64,000 bases of DNA from Rhizobium sp. G21. Its GTDB lineage: Bacteria; Pseudomonadota; Alphaproteobacteria; Rhizobiales; Rhizobiaceae. The DNA lies in NCBI RefSeq assembly GCF_014158035.1, contig NZ_JACFXW010000001.1, positions 248,001-312,000 on the forward strand, given 5' to 3'. Below the pieces are notes generated by a model. It ran no database searches. It had not been told where the DNA came from and saw only the letters and a list, made by a program, of their open reading frames with translations. How positions within the stretch are numbered: the stretch's first letter is position 1; each line of letters opens with the position of its first letter. A program made the position numbers and the translations under genes. Of the stretch, positions 40,933 through 51,682 are shown piece after piece.

Positions 40933-41873
40933 TCAGGCCTTGTTGGCAAGGAACCACTGATAGACGCTGGCCACGCCCTCTTCGAGCCCGATCTTCGGCG
41001 CCCAACCCGTGGCGCGGAGCTTGTCGGCGCTCATCAGCTTGCGCGGCGTTCCATCCGGCTTGGTCAGATCATGGACAATCTCGCCCTCGAAGCCGACGAC
41101 GTCACAGACCAGTCTGGTCAGATCGAGGATGGTGATGTCCTCGCCCGAGCCGATATTGACGTGACCGGCCTCCGAATGCGTCTTCATCAGATGCACGCAG
41201 GCGTCGGCGCAGTCGTCGACATGCAGGAATTCGCGGCGCGGCGTGCCGGTGCCCCAGACGGTGATCGAGGGCGCGCCCGAGAGCTTCGCTTCATGCGCCT
41301 TGCGGATCAGCGCCGGCATGACATGGCTGGAATTCAGATCGAAATTGTCGCCGGGTCCATAGAGATTGGTCGGCATGCCCGAGATGAAATCGGAGCCATG
41401 CTGCTTGCGATAGGCGTCGCAGAGCTTGATGCCGGCGATCTTGGCGATCGCATACCATTCATTGGTCGGCTCCAGCGCGCCGGTCAGCAGCGCATCCTCG
41501 GTGATCGGCTGGGGCGCGAATTTTGATAGATGCAGGACGATCCCAGGAACATCAGCTTTTCGACGCCCACCTTATGGGCGCCATGGATGATGTTGGCCTC
41601 GATCATCAGGTTGTCGTAGAGAAAATCGGCCGGGTAGGTGTCGTTGGCGAGAATGCCGCCGACCTTGGCCGCGGCGAGAAACACCGCGTCCGGCTTGGTC
41701 TTGTCGATCCAGGCGGTGGTGGCCGCCTGGTCGCGCAGATCGGCGTCCGCGCGAGAGGCGGTGACAACCTCCGCGCCTTCCGACGCCAATCGCCGGACGA
41801 TGGCGGAACCCACCATGCCGCGATGGCCGGCCACCCAGACCTTCTTTCCGCTGAGCGAATACATCGGTCTCAC
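40933..41873 (-). CDS. fcl: GDP-L-fucose synthase, frameshifted
   Basis: About 313 residues after repair. Epimerase/reductase making GDP-L-fucose from GDP-4-keto-6-deoxymannose. [18 protein letters not shown] (NAD(P) loop), [13 protein letters not shown], then after the break [23 protein letters not shown] (the Tyr-x3-Lys motif) and [15 protein letters not shown]. The frame changes at the T run 41521-41524 (on the coding strand SSCIY then [10 protein letters not shown]); a base is missing. ATG 41873 overlaps the gmd stop as ATGA. Pairs with gmd. Confidence 0.93.
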
Positions 41874-42943
41874 GCTTCCTTCATCACGGTGGCGGTCTGC
41901 ATGACCTTGAGGTCTTCATTGACCATTTCGCGGCAGAGTTCGCGCACCGGCGTCTCATGCTTCCAGCCGAGCTTGGTCTGCGCCTTGGTCGGATCGCCGA
42001 TCAGCAGTTCAACTTCGGTCGGGCGGAAATAGCGCGGATCGATCTCGACCACGACCTTGCCGGTCAGCGTGTCGTAGCCCTTCTCGTCGACGCCTTCACC
42101 CTTCCATTCGAGATGGATGCCGACATCCTCGAAGGCCCAGGTGATGAACTGGCGCACTTCGGTGGTCTCGCCGGTGGCGAGCACGTAATCGTCTGCCTCT
42201 TCCTGCTGCAGCATCATCCACATGCCGCGGACATATTCGCGGGCATGGCCCCAGTCGCGCTTGGCGTCGATATTGCCGACATAGAGCTTTTCCTGCTTGC
42301 CGAGCCGGATGGCGGCGGCGGCGCGGGTGATCTTGCGGGTGACGAAGGTTTCGCCGCGCAGCGGGCTCTCATGGTTGAACAGGATGCCGTTGGAGGCGTG
42401 CATGCCATAGGCTTCGCGGTAGTTGACCACGATCCAGTAGGAATAGAGTTTCGCGGCCGCGTAAGGCGAGCGCGGATAGAAAGGCGTCGTTTCGCGCTGC
42501 GGCACTTCCTGCACGAGACCGTAGAGTTCGGAGGTCGAAGCCTGGTAGAAGCGTGTCTTCTTCTCCATGCCGAGAATACGAATGGCTTCCAGCAGGCGCA
42601 ACGTGCCGATGCCGTCCGCATTGGCGGTGTATTCCGGCGTCTCGAAGGACACGCGCACATGGCTCTGGGCGGCGAGGTTGTAAATCTCGTCCGGCTGGGC
42701 TTCCTGGACGATGCGGATCAGGTTGGTTGAGTCCGTCATATCGCCGTAATGCAGGATGAAGCGCTGGTCGGCCTCATGCGGATCCTGATAGATGTTCTCG
42801 ATGCGGCTCGTATTGAAGGAGGAGGAGCGGCGCTTGATCCCGTGGACAATGTAGCCCTTGCTCAGCAGGAGTTCCGCGAGATAGGCTCCGTCCTGGCCGG
42901 TGATGCCGGTTACCAGCGCTACCTTCTTCTTGTTGTCGCTCAA
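41870..42943 (-). CDS. gmd: GDP-mannose 4,6-dehydratase
   Basis: 357 residues. Converts GDP-mannose to GDP-4-keto-6-deoxymannose. [89 protein letters not shown] (active-site Thr, Glu, Tyr, Lys), and [18 protein letters not shown]. The likely start is TTG at 42943, with GGGAG 6 bases before it; the ATG-led extension to 43075 is not supported. Followed by fcl. Confidence 0.95.
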   Translation of the reverse strand: MSDNKKKVALVTGITGQDGAYLAELLLSKGYIVHGIKRRSSSFNTSRIENIYQDPHEADQRFILHYGDMTDSTNLIRIVQEAQPDEIYNLAAQSHVRVSFETPEYTANADGIGTLRLLEAIRILGMEKKTRFYQASTSELYGLVQEVPQRETTPFYPRSPYAAAKLYSYWIVVNYREAYGMHASNGILFNHESPLRGETFVTRKITRAAAAIRLGKQEKLYVGNIDAKRDWGHAREYVRGMWMMLQQEEADDYVLATGETTEVRQFITWAFEDVGIHLEWKGEGVDEKGYDTLTGKVVVEIDPRYFRPTEVELLIGDPTKAQTKLGWKHETPVRELCREMVNEDLKVMQTATVMKEA

Positions 42944-43171
42944 TGCAGTCTCCCAGAAACAGTGTGATGGCGCAGATGCGCCGCCAGAGCCGCTAAGCAG
43001 GGATTCTGGCGGTAAAATGTCAAGCACGACGACTGCTGAAATTCGTCGACAAGAACATTCGTCAGCCGGCCCCATTTAACAAAAAAGAGGCCGTACGACG
43101 CTTTGCATATTCAAATGCGCGAGAAACTGCAACGGTTCCGAAAGAAGTCAAGCCGCTATGGATAACAACCG

Positions 43172-43197
43172 AAAAAACGACGCCGGCCGTCTCCGGC
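43172..43197 (-). terminator. Terminator after lexA
   Basis: On the minus strand GCCGG / CCGGC arms with a 6-base loop, then GTCGTTTTTT. Short stem but a clear T run. Confidence 0.6.
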
Positions 43198-43201
43198 TTT
43201 C

Positions 43202-43924
43202 TCAGTGATAGCGACGAATGAGGCCGACCAGTTTACCCTGCACCTTCACCCTGTCGGGGCCAAAAATGCGTGTTTCATAGGCTGGATTGGCCGCCTCGAG
43301 GGCAATCGACGCTCCCTTGCGGCGAAAGCGCTTGAGCGTGGCTTCCTCGTCGTCGACCAGAGCGACGACGATATCGCCGGGACTTGCGGTCGAACCATTG
43401 CGGATGATGACCGTGTCGCCGTCGAGAATGCCGGCCTCGATCATCGAGTCGCCTCGAACCTCGAGCGCATAATGTTCGCCCGCGCCCAGCATTGACATCG
43501 GCACCGCGATGTCGTGCGTGATGTTCTGTATCGCGGAGATCGGCACGCCCGCTGCAATCCGACCCATCACGGGTACGGTTACGCTTGAGCCCGCCTCGTC
43601 GTTGGCCGCCGCTTTCGGCGCTGTCTGCGGCTGCTGCTTTCCGAGAGAGCCCTCGATCACGCTCGGGGAGAAACCTCGCGCCGCCGGCGGCCTGAGGCTC
43701 GGCGAATAGGCCTCCGGGAGTTTGATGACTTCCAGCGCCCGCGCCCGGTTGGGAAGCCTCCTGATGAAACCTCGTTCCTCGAGCGCCGTGATCAATCGAT
43801 GAATGCCGGATTTCGAGGCGAGATCCAGCGCATCCTTCATTTCGTCGAAGGACGGCGGCACACCCGACTCCTTCATACGCTCATGAATGAACAGCAGTAA
43901 TTCCTGTTGTTTTCTGGTCAGCAT
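43202..43924 (-). CDS. lexA: SOS response repressor LexA
   Basis: 240 residues. Represses SOS genes until RecA triggers self-cleavage. N-terminal winged helix ([66 protein letters not shown]), a linker, then the protease domain with cleavage site IAAG, Ser in [10 protein letters not shown], and Lys in DEEATLKRF. The ATG 43924 is the usual start; the upstream extension to 43948 is not conserved. A SOS box lies 52 bases upstream. Confidence 0.96.
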   Translation of the reverse strand: MLTRKQQELLLFIHERMKESGVPPSFDEMKDALDLASKSGIHRLITALEERGFIRRLPNRARALEVIKLPEAYSPSLRPPAARGFSPSVIEGSLGKQQPQTAPKAAANDEAGSSVTVPVMGRIAAGVPISAIQNITHDIAVPMSMLGAGEHYALEVRGDSMIEAGILDGDTVIIRNGSTASPGDIVVALVDDEEATLKRFRRKGASIALEAANPAYETRIFGPDRVKVQGKLVGLIRRYH

Positions 43925-43975
43925 CGGCGCGCCCCGGGAATCGCACAAGAAACAAATCTGGAACAGACGGTATCT

Positions 43976-43990
43976 GTTCTTTTTATGTTC
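43976..43990 (-). promoter_or_regulatory. SOS box (LexA binding site)
   Basis: GTTC-TTTTTAT-GTTC exactly fits the alphaproteobacterial LexA box GTTC-N7-GTTC, upstream of lexA. It implies LexA autoregulation. Confidence 0.8.
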
Positions 43991-44101
43991 TGCAAGCGTT
44001 TTCCCGGATGCTGGGTGCGGGCTTTCCTTGGTGGAGGCGGGCCCGAGCGAATGCCCGGTTCGACCTCCGCCGCATGGGCGCGCCGGAGGCCGATGCGGCT
44101 T

Positions 44102-44335
44102 TTACTGGGCGGTTGTGTCGGTCTGGCAGTTGGTGCCGGAAGTCGCGGCGTCGTCGCGGCAGTTTTGCGATGTGCTGGTGGGGTCGTTGTTGTCGCCGGC
44201 GCCGCTTTTTCCAGCTTGGCCGCTCTGAGCGCCGGAATTTGCGCCGCCATTATTGTTGTCCTGCGCCAGGCTGACGCCTGAAAGGCTGGCGAGGGCGAGC
44301 GCGGAAGCGAGCGAGAGGTTGACGAGTCTTTTCAT
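44102..44335 (-). CDS. Small secreted hypothetical protein
   Basis: 77 residues. Signal peptide MKRLVNLSLASALALASLSGVSLAQ, then a low-complexity, Asn-, Gly-, Ser- and Thr-rich mature part with two cysteines (QNCRDD, TNCQTD). AAGGAGA before the ATG supports translation. No family recognised. It lies upstream of lexA on the same strand; the 180-base gap holds the SOS box. Confidence 0.65.
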   Translation of the reverse strand: MKRLVNLSLASALALASLSGVSLAQDNNNGGANSGAQSGQAGKSGAGDNNDPTSTSQNCRDDAATSGTNCQTDTTAQ

Positions 44336-44487
44336 TGGGTGTCTCCTTGGGAATGTCCGCTCTCCGGCGGCATATTCGTAACCGCGTCGACGCCGATTTG
44401 TTTCCGGCGCGACATAAGAAAACGTCTCGCGGCTTGTCTTCCGTCGCCGACCCGTGCGAGAGGCGCGGCAACAGAAAGGCATCGCCC

Positions 44488-45354
44488 ATGCGCCCGCTCG
44501 ATCACCTCGTCCTGCCCGTCGCCGATCTGATGACGGCGAGGCAGCGTCTTTCCGCGCTCGGCTTCACGGTCGCTCCAGACGGACTGCATCCGTTCGGCAC
44601 CGGCAATTGCTGCGTCTATTTCGCCGATCAGACCTTTTTGGAGCCGCTCACGATCATCGACCGAGATGCCTATGAAAACGCCGCCGCAGCCGGCAACCGC
44701 TTCGTTCTCGGCGATCGCACCTTTCGGGACGCGCGCGGCGCCGAGGGCTTTTCGGCGGTCGTCTATGGAACAGCGGACGCCGCTTCGGACCACGTCGCCT
44801 TCGCGGAGAACGGGTGTTCGGCCGGAAAGATGCTGGATTTTTCGCGGTCGATGGTGTTGCCGGATGGAAGCAGCGGGGTGGCAGGTTTTCGCTTGGCCTT
44901 CGCCGGGGCCGATCCCGCCGGCGACGTCTTCGCCTTCACCTGCCAGCGCGTCAACGTTCCCCCAAACGGTCGGACGACGCTGACCGACCATGACAACGGC
45001 GTGCTCGGCATCCGCGAGGCGGTCTTCGTGCATCGGCATCCGCACGACGTCTCGTCATTTCTCCGGGTGGTGATATGTGGCGACGCGACCGTCTCGGCGA
45101 GCGGCGATGGCCTGTCTTTCGCGAGCGCGCGACTGACCGTCTTGACGCCGGCGGCATTTGTCGACACCTATGGCCTCGAATTGCATGAGGATGCCGGCTT
45201 GACGGGTGGTCTCATCATGTTCTCGGTGGCATCGATGGTCGAACTCGACACGATATTGACGCGTGCGGGCATCGGCTATTTCAGGCGCGGACCCTTGCTG
45301 CTCGTACCGCCCTTGGCGGGGCAGGGCGTCGCGTTCGCATTTTCGGAGGTATGA
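44488..45354 (+). CDS. VOC family (glyoxalase-like) protein
   Basis: 288 residues. Starts LDHLVLPVADLMTARQRLSALGFTVAPDGLHPFGTGNCCVYFADQTFLEPL, a glyoxalase/bleomycin resistance-fold pattern with the metal-site His at the start (LDHLV) and Glu near residue 50 (LEPL). A second VOC-like half follows. Substrate unknown. It ends 6 bases before kdsA, so they are likely co-transcribed. Start at 44488 is the ATG that places LDHLV at the N-terminus; the upstream extension has no support. Confidence 0.82.
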   Translation: MRPLDHLVLPVADLMTARQRLSALGFTVAPDGLHPFGTGNCCVYFADQTFLEPLTIIDRDAYENAAAAGNRFVLGDRTFRDARGAEGFSAVVYGTADAASDHVAFAENGCSAGKMLDFSRSMVLPDGSSGVAGFRLAFAGADPAGDVFAFTCQRVNVPPNGRTTLTDHDNGVLGIREAVFVHRHPHDVSSFLRVVICGDATVSASGDGLSFASARLTVLTPAAFVDTYGLELHEDAGLTGGLIMFSVASMVELDTILTRAGIGYFRRGPLLLVPPLAGQGVAFAFSEV

Positions 45355-45360
45355 ATACTC

Positions 45361-46203
45361 ATGACCGCTAACAACAGCACCGTGACGGTGGGCGAAGGCT
45401 CCCGGAAGGTCTCGTTTTCCAATGCCGACCGACTGTCGATCATCGCTGGTCCCTGCCAGATGGAAAGCCGCGACCACGCTTTTATGATCGCCGGCAAACT
45501 CGTCGAACTCGCCGATGCGCTCGGCATCGGCCTGGTTTACAAATCCTCCTTCGACAAGGCCAATCGCACCTCGCTGACCGGCAAGCGCGGCATCGGGCTG
45601 GAAAAGGCCATGGAAGTCTTCGCAGATCTCAAGGCCGAATACGGCTTTCCGGTGCTGACCGACATCCATACGGAAGAGCAGTGCGCGCTCGTGTCGCCCA
45701 CGGTCGACATCCTGCAGATCCCTGCTTTTCTCTGCCGCCAGACGGACCTGCTCGTGGCCGCCGCCAAGACCGGCCGGGCGATCAACGTCAAGAAGGGGCA
45801 GTTTCTCGCGCCTTGGGACATGAAGAACGTGCTCGCCAAGATCAACGGCAGCGGCAATCCCAACGCGCTGCTCTGCGAACGCGGCGCTTCTTTCGGCTAC
45901 AACACGTTGGTCTCCGACATGCGCTCGCTGCCGATCATGGCGGCGATGGGCGCGCCGGTGATCTTCGACGCCACACATTCGGTGCAGCAGCCGGGCGGTC
46001 AGGGCGGATCGAGCGGCGGCGACCGCACCATGGTGCCGGTTCTCGCGCGCGCGGCCGTGGCGGTCGGCGTGGCCGGCGTGTTCATCGAGACCCATGAAGA
46101 TCCCGACAACGCCCCGTCCGATGGTCCGAACATGGTCAAATTGCCGGACATGCCGGCGCTGCTCGAAAAGCTGCTGGCTTTGGACGCGATCGCCAAGGGC
46201 TGA
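45361..46203 (+). CDS. kdsA: 3-deoxy-8-phosphooctulonate synthase
   Basis: 280 residues. Makes KDO-8-phosphate for the LPS inner core. [72 protein letters not shown]-type region ([11 protein letters not shown]) and [41 protein letters not shown]. Start at 45361. Terminator hairpin follows. Confidence 0.96.
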   Translation: MTANNSTVTVGEGSRKVSFSNADRLSIIAGPCQMESRDHAFMIAGKLVELADALGIGLVYKSSFDKANRTSLTGKRGIGLEKAMEVFADLKAEYGFPVLTDIHTEEQCALVSPTVDILQIPAFLCRQTDLLVAAAKTGRAINVKKGQFLAPWDMKNVLAKINGSGNPNALLCERGASFGYNTLVSDMRSLPIMAAMGAPVIFDATHSVQQPGGQGGSSGGDRTMVPVLARAAVAVGVAGVFIETHEDPDNAPSDGPNMVKLPDMPALLEKLLALDAIAKG

Positions 46204-46225
46204 CCTCGTTTTCCGCGGTCGTCGC

Positions 46226-46256
46226 CACTGGCCGGACCCGTCCGGCCAGTGTTTTT
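46226..46256 (+). terminator. Terminator after kdsA
   Basis: Perfect 11-base arms CACTGGCCGGA / TCCGGCCAGTG with loop CCCG, then TTTTT; it sits between kdsA and the convergent chemoreceptor gene. Confidence 0.9.
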
Positions 46257-46263
46257 GCGGCGG

Positions 46264-48222
46264 TCAGAATTCTTCCCAATTGCCGCCGCCTTGCGCCGCC
46301 GCCTGTCTCGGCCCCGTGAAGGCGCTGGCGATGCGGCCGGCCAGGGCGCGGGCCGGGGAGGGGCGCGACACTGTCTCTCGCTTCCCGCCGCGCGGCGTCT
46401 GGCCGATGGCGGCGATCGCAACCGGCGCGGTCAGCGGCGCCTGTTTCGCGCCGAGACGGAAGACGCTCAGCACGCTGTTCAGCGTGTCGGCTTCCGTGCT
46501 CAATGACCGACAGGCTGCGGAGGTCTGCTCCACCATCGCGGCGTTCTGCTGGGTCGTCTGGTCGAGCATCTGCACGGATCCGTCTATCTGTCGTATCGCG
46601 TCCGACTGTTCGGCGGAGGATGCGCCGATGCCGTTGATGATGTCCGCCACGCGGGTGACGCGGGAGGCGATTTCATTGAGAGCCTCGCCCGTCTTGTTGA
46701 CGAGCGAAACACCATTGTTGACCTGGGATGTCGAGGTCGAAATCAGCGCCTTGATTTCCTTAGCGGCATTGGCGGAGCGCGACGCCAGTTCCCGCACTTC
46801 CTGGGCGACCACGGCGAAGCCCTTTCCGGCTTCGCCCGCGCGCGCCGCCTCGACACCGGCGTTCAGCGCCAGGAGATTGGTCTGGAAGGCGATCTCGTCG
46901 ATCACGTTGATGATTTGCCCGATCTGGCTCGACGAGCCGGCAATGCCTTCCATCGCTGCGATCGCCTGTTTGACGATCGCGGCGGATCGTTCGGTCGACT
47001 GCGTCGCCTCCGTCATCATCATGCCGGCTTCGCGAGAGCGCGCCGCCGACGATTGCACGGTGGTGGATACTTCTCCGAGCGCGGCGGCGGACTCTTCCAC
47101 CGTCGCCGCCTGCTGTTCGGTTCGCTGCGCCAATTGATCTGTGGCGGAAGAAATCTCGAAAGCGCTGTTTCGCACAACTTGCGTGATCGCGGTCACCTTG
47201 GCCATGGATTCCGACAGGGCGGACTGGCTGCCGTTGAAAGCCTGACGCAGATTTTCATAGGCGGCGTCGAAGGGCTGTTCGATCCGATAGGCGAGATTGC
47301 CGCCGGCGAGCTGCGACAGGCCCTCGGTGAGCTGATCGATGACGAAGCGACGCTTCTCATCCTCGACGGCTTCCTCGGCGGCGAGCACGCGTTCCTTCTC
47401 GAGTTCGGCGGCTTTGGCCGCGTCGTCGCGCTTGCGCTGGTCGATGCGCTCCATGGCGTTGCCGCGGAAGATCGCCACGGACTGCGCCATGGCGCCGATT
47501 TCGTCGCGGCGGCCCGCAAAGGGAACGTCCTTGCTGTAGTCGCCCTTGGCCAGCACGCCCATATAGCTCTTCATATCGTCGAGCGGCTTGATGGCGCGCG
47601 CCTTCAGCACCCAGAGGCCGGCCAAAAACAGCAGGATCGAGCTTGCGGCGGCCGAAAGCGCGAGATTGGTGAGGACAAAAGAACTGGCGTCCGCGTTCGC
47701 CTCCGCCTTGGCCAGGAAGGCGTTCGCCGCCTCCACGAGTTTCGCCACCGCGGCGCGGTGCCTGTAGAAGGCGTCCATCAATGCGTCCAGAGCCGCCATG
47801 CGGATATCGGGGTCCGAGGATTCGAACGCCTCTTCGATCTTCTCGTCGACTATGCCCCAGAACGCGTCGCCGGTGGTGATGACGTCACGCTCCAACTCGC
47901 TCTTGATCTCGTCGGGCAAGCTCGAGGCGCGCCAATAATCGCGTCGCGAGAGATAGTCCTTATGCAGCGCGTTGATCTTTTCGAGATTTTCGGGACCGCG
48001 CTCCGGGTGATACATACCCTCCGTCGCAAGCATATAGGACTCTGCGACGAAGAGCGGCGGCGGCAGAATGTCGGCGATGAGATCCTTGCCGAAAATGATC
48101 TGCGTATAGTCGGGACCGCGAACCTTGAGCTTGTTCAGGGTGTAAAACTGCACGCCGGTCGCAGTGAGAAGCCCGGCCGTGACCAGCACGCCGAACAGAA
48201 TAAGTAGCCTCGAAATAGACAT
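46264..48222 (-). CDS. Methyl-accepting chemotaxis protein
   Basis: 652 residues. N-terminal membrane anchor (about residues 4-26), a periplasmic sensor with helical ligand region, a second membrane segment (about residues 180-205), HAMP with [37 protein letters not shown], then the signalling domain with the hairpin tip [48 protein letters not shown]. The last residues are GGNWEEF, a C-terminal pentapeptide of the kind that tethers CheR/CheB. ATG 48222 with CAGGGA upstream. Ligand unknown. Confidence 0.93.
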   Translation of the reverse strand: MSISRLLILFGVLVTAGLLTATGVQFYTLNKLKVRGPDYTQIIFGKDLIADILPPPLFVAESYMLATEGMYHPERGPENLEKINALHKDYLSRRDYWRASSLPDEIKSELERDVITTGDAFWGIVDEKIEEAFESSDPDIRMAALDALMDAFYRHRAAVAKLVEAANAFLAKAEANADASSFVLTNLALSAAASSILLFLAGLWVLKARAIKPLDDMKSYMGVLAKGDYSKDVPFAGRRDEIGAMAQSVAIFRGNAMERIDQRKRDDAAKAAELEKERVLAAEEAVEDEKRRFVIDQLTEGLSQLAGGNLAYRIEQPFDAAYENLRQAFNGSQSALSESMAKVTAITQVVRNSAFEISSATDQLAQRTEQQAATVEESAAALGEVSTTVQSSAARSREAGMMMTEATQSTERSAAIVKQAIAAMEGIAGSSSQIGQIINVIDEIAFQTNLLALNAGVEAARAGEAGKGFAVVAQEVRELASRSANAAKEIKALISTSTSQVNNGVSLVNKTGEALNEIASRVTRVADIINGIGASSAEQSDAIRQIDGSVQMLDQTTQQNAAMVEQTSAACRSLSTEADTLNSVLSVFRLGAKQAPLTAPVAIAAIGQTPRGGKRETVSRPSPARALAGRIASAFTGPRQAAAQGGGNWEEF

Positions 48223-48347
48223 TCCCTGAACAAGCTCCCCAATGGCGTTCGTTCGCCGTCTCATTTTTCCGGCGCAAATTAACCGAACCAAGGACAAGTT
48301 TGCTGCGTCAGGATTGCCAATGCGTTAATAAATCCATTCGGTGGAAC

Positions 48348-48361
48348 TATAAGATCTTATA
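48348..48361. promoter_or_regulatory. 14-base perfect palindrome in the mcp-eno gap
   Basis: TATAAGATCTTATA lies between the divergent chemoreceptor and eno genes, 126 bases upstream of the first and 232 of the second, in an AT-rich patch. A possible operator; factor unknown. Confidence 0.4.
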
Positions 48362-48541
48362 TTTCTCATGTATTTCGCGGCATGGTTTTGGAGCTTTTCG
48401 GCCAGAACGCAGGACGCGTGCGTTCTGGCTCGAAACGAGACATGCGCGGCATGGCGCACCCGATCGCATCCAGCAAGCCGACGCTCGTTTAAATCGTTTC
48501 GTTGCCGGGTCCGCCATTGTTTTTTCGCAGAAACGGGATAA

Positions 48542-49864
<1,323 letters not shown>

Positions 49865-49890
49865 TCGGACCGTCGCCTCTGACGAAAAGG

Positions 49891-49925
49891 GCCGGCGCGG
49901 AGATCTCCGCGCCGGCTCTTCTCAT
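49891..49925 (+). terminator. Terminator after eno
   Basis: Perfect 12-base arms GCCGGCGCGGAG / CTCCGCGCCGGC with a 2-base apex, then TCTTCTCATTTTC. Confidence 0.7.
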
Positions 49926-50012
49926 TTTCGGGCTTGCGGCGAATTATGCTAAACGCTCGGTTAAAGAATTTGCGGCACAATGCGCTTTGTCGTTTTGCGT
50001 CAAAGGCATGTC

Positions 50013-50321
50013 ATGTGGACCAAACACCATAAGCGGCGGCATTGGGGTCGTCTGATCACACCGCTGCTCACAATCGCTTTCTGCAGTTACTTCGGCTATC
50101 ATTCGGTGCACGGCGAACTCGGCTTGAACGCCACCAAGGAGTTCGAGCGCCGGCGGATCGAGCGGGAAGCCCAACTCGCCGAGTTGGTGAAGGCGCGAAA
50201 GGATCTCGAACGTCAGGTGTCGCTGATGAGCGACGGCTCGCTCGAGAAGGACATGCTCGACGAAAAAGCGCGCTATTCGCTCAATGTCAGTCGCGCCGAC
50301 GAAATCGTCATATTCAAATAG
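50013..50321 (+). CDS. ftsB: Septum formation initiator FtsB-like protein
   Basis: 102 residues. Single N-terminal membrane segment (LLTIAFCSYFGYHSVHG), then a coiled coil (LNATKEFERRRIEREAQLAELVKARKDLERQVSLM), a divisome-type FtsB/DivIC layout. Located between eno and pdhA as in other alphaproteobacteria. Start ATG 50013 (MWTKHHKRRHW); the ATG at 49980 is possible too. Confidence 0.8.
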   Translation: MWTKHHKRRHWGRLITPLLTIAFCSYFGYHSVHGELGLNATKEFERRRIEREAQLAELVKARKDLERQVSLMSDGSLEKDMLDEKARYSLNVSRADEIVIFK

Positions 50322-50346
50322 TATAATTCCCGTTTTGGGAGAGATT

Positions 50347-50376
50347 GTGCATCGCAATAACCTTGTTGCGATGCAC
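50347..50376. promoter_or_regulatory. Inverted repeat upstream of pdhA
   Basis: Perfect 11-base arms GTGCATCGCAA (50347-50357) and TTGCGATGCAC (50366-50376) around an 8-base loop; CGGTT / AACCG follows as a second small inverted repeat, and GGTTAA again at 50397. No T run after the first stem, so it looks more like a protein-binding site for the pdh promoter than a terminator, but both are possible. Confidence 0.5.
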
Positions 50377-50529
50377 GGTTGAATTAACCGTAATTTGGTT
50401 AATAATAGCTTTTCCTATACATTTCATAGGCTTGCACCGAATGTCCGCCATGCATTTATGGCATTGCTAGGGCGGTCAATATTTCTTATGCTCGCTCCAA
50501 AATCGGACGCCCATAGGGAGGCATTCTGG

Positions 50530-51582
50530 ATGGCAGCGCGTAAGGTCGCGTCTACCCCTGCTCGCAAACTCGCAAGCGGCAAATCTCAAAAATCAGAAGG
50601 AAAAGCGATGATCGCAGAATTCGATCGTGATCAGGAGCTCAAGGCTTACCGCGAGATGCTTCTCATCCGCCGCTTCGAGGAAAAGGCCGGCCAGCTCTAC
50701 GGCATGGGCTTCATCGGCGGCTTCTGTCACCTCTATATCGGCCAGGAAGCCGTCGTGGTCGGCATGCAGATGTCGCTGATCGAAGGCGACCAGATGATCA
50801 CCGGCTATCGCGACCACGGTCACATGCTGGCCATGGGCCTGAGCGCGCGCGGCGTCATGGCCGAGCTGACCGGCCGTCGCGGCGGCCTGTCCAAGGGCAA
50901 GGGCGGCTCGATGCACATGTTCTCGAAAGAGAAGCATTTCTACGGCGGCCACGGCATCGTCGGCGGCCAGGTGTCGCTCGGCACCGGTCTGGCCTTCGCC
51001 AACGCCTATCGCGGCAACGGCAATATTTCCTGCGCCTTCTTCGGCGACGGCGCCGCCAACCAGGGCCAGGTCTACGAGAGCTTCAACATGGCCGCGCTCT
51101 GGAAGCTGCCGGTGGTCTATGTGGTGGAAAACAACCGCTACGCCATGGGCACCTCCGTCAATCGCGCCTCGGCCCAGACCGATTTCTCCCAGCGCGGCGC
51201 CTCCTTCGGCATTCCCGGCATGCAGGTCGACGGCATGGATGTGCGCGCCGTCAAGGCCGCGACGGACGAAGCGGCCGAGCACGCTCGTTCCGGCAAGGGT
51301 CCGATGATCCTGGAAATGCTGACCTATCGCTATCGCGGTCACTCGATGTCCGACCCGGCGAAGTATCGCTCCAAGGACGAGGTGCAGAAGATGCGCTCCG
51401 AGCACGATCCGATCGAACAGGTGCGCCTGCGCCTTCTCGAAAAGAACTGGGCTACGGAAGACGATCTCAAGGCCATCGACAAGGATGTGCGCGACATCGT
51501 CGCCGACTCGGCAGATTTCGCCCAGGCGGACAAGGAGCCGGATGCGTCCGAGCTCTACACCGACATCCTGCTCGACGCGTAA
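50530..51582 (+). CDS. pdhA: Pyruvate dehydrogenase E1 component, alpha subunit
   Basis: 350 residues. Binds thiamine diphosphate and decarboxylates pyruvate together with PdhB. LLIRRFEEKAGQLYGMGFIGGFCHLYIGQEAV, GHGIVGGQVSLGTG, TPP motif FFGDGAANQGQVYESFNMAALWKLPVVYVVENN, and phosphorylation-loop region YRYRGHSMSDPAKYRSK. Start at 50530 with AGGGAGG upstream (MAARKVASTPARK), as in rhizobial PdhA. Confidence 0.95.
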   Translation: MAARKVASTPARKLASGKSQKSEGKAMIAEFDRDQELKAYREMLLIRRFEEKAGQLYGMGFIGGFCHLYIGQEAVVVGMQMSLIEGDQMITGYRDHGHMLAMGLSARGVMAELTGRRGGLSKGKGGSMHMFSKEKHFYGGHGIVGGQVSLGTGLAFANAYRGNGNISCAFFGDGAANQGQVYESFNMAALWKLPVVYVVENNRYAMGTSVNRASAQTDFSQRGASFGIPGMQVDGMDVRAVKAATDEAAEHARSGKGPMILEMLTYRYRGHSMSDPAKYRSKDEVQKMRSEHDPIEQVRLRLLEKNWATEDDLKAIDKDVRDIVADSADFAQADKEPDASELYTDILLDA

Positions 51583-51590
51583 GGCGACTC

Positions 51591-51610
51591 CGGCCGGCCT
51601 TTGCCGGCCG
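51591..51610 (+). other. Intercistronic hairpin between pdhA and pdhB
   Basis: CGGCCGGC / GCCGGCCG arms with a CTTT loop, 9 bases after the pdhA stop. No T run follows, so it is likely an mRNA processing or stabilising stem, not a full terminator. Confidence 0.5.
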
Positions 51611-51682
51611 CTTCGCTCCGCCAGCATCAATTTCGCGGCCGGCCGAGGTCGCCGCACACGATACACCAGGTGAGGAAACACC

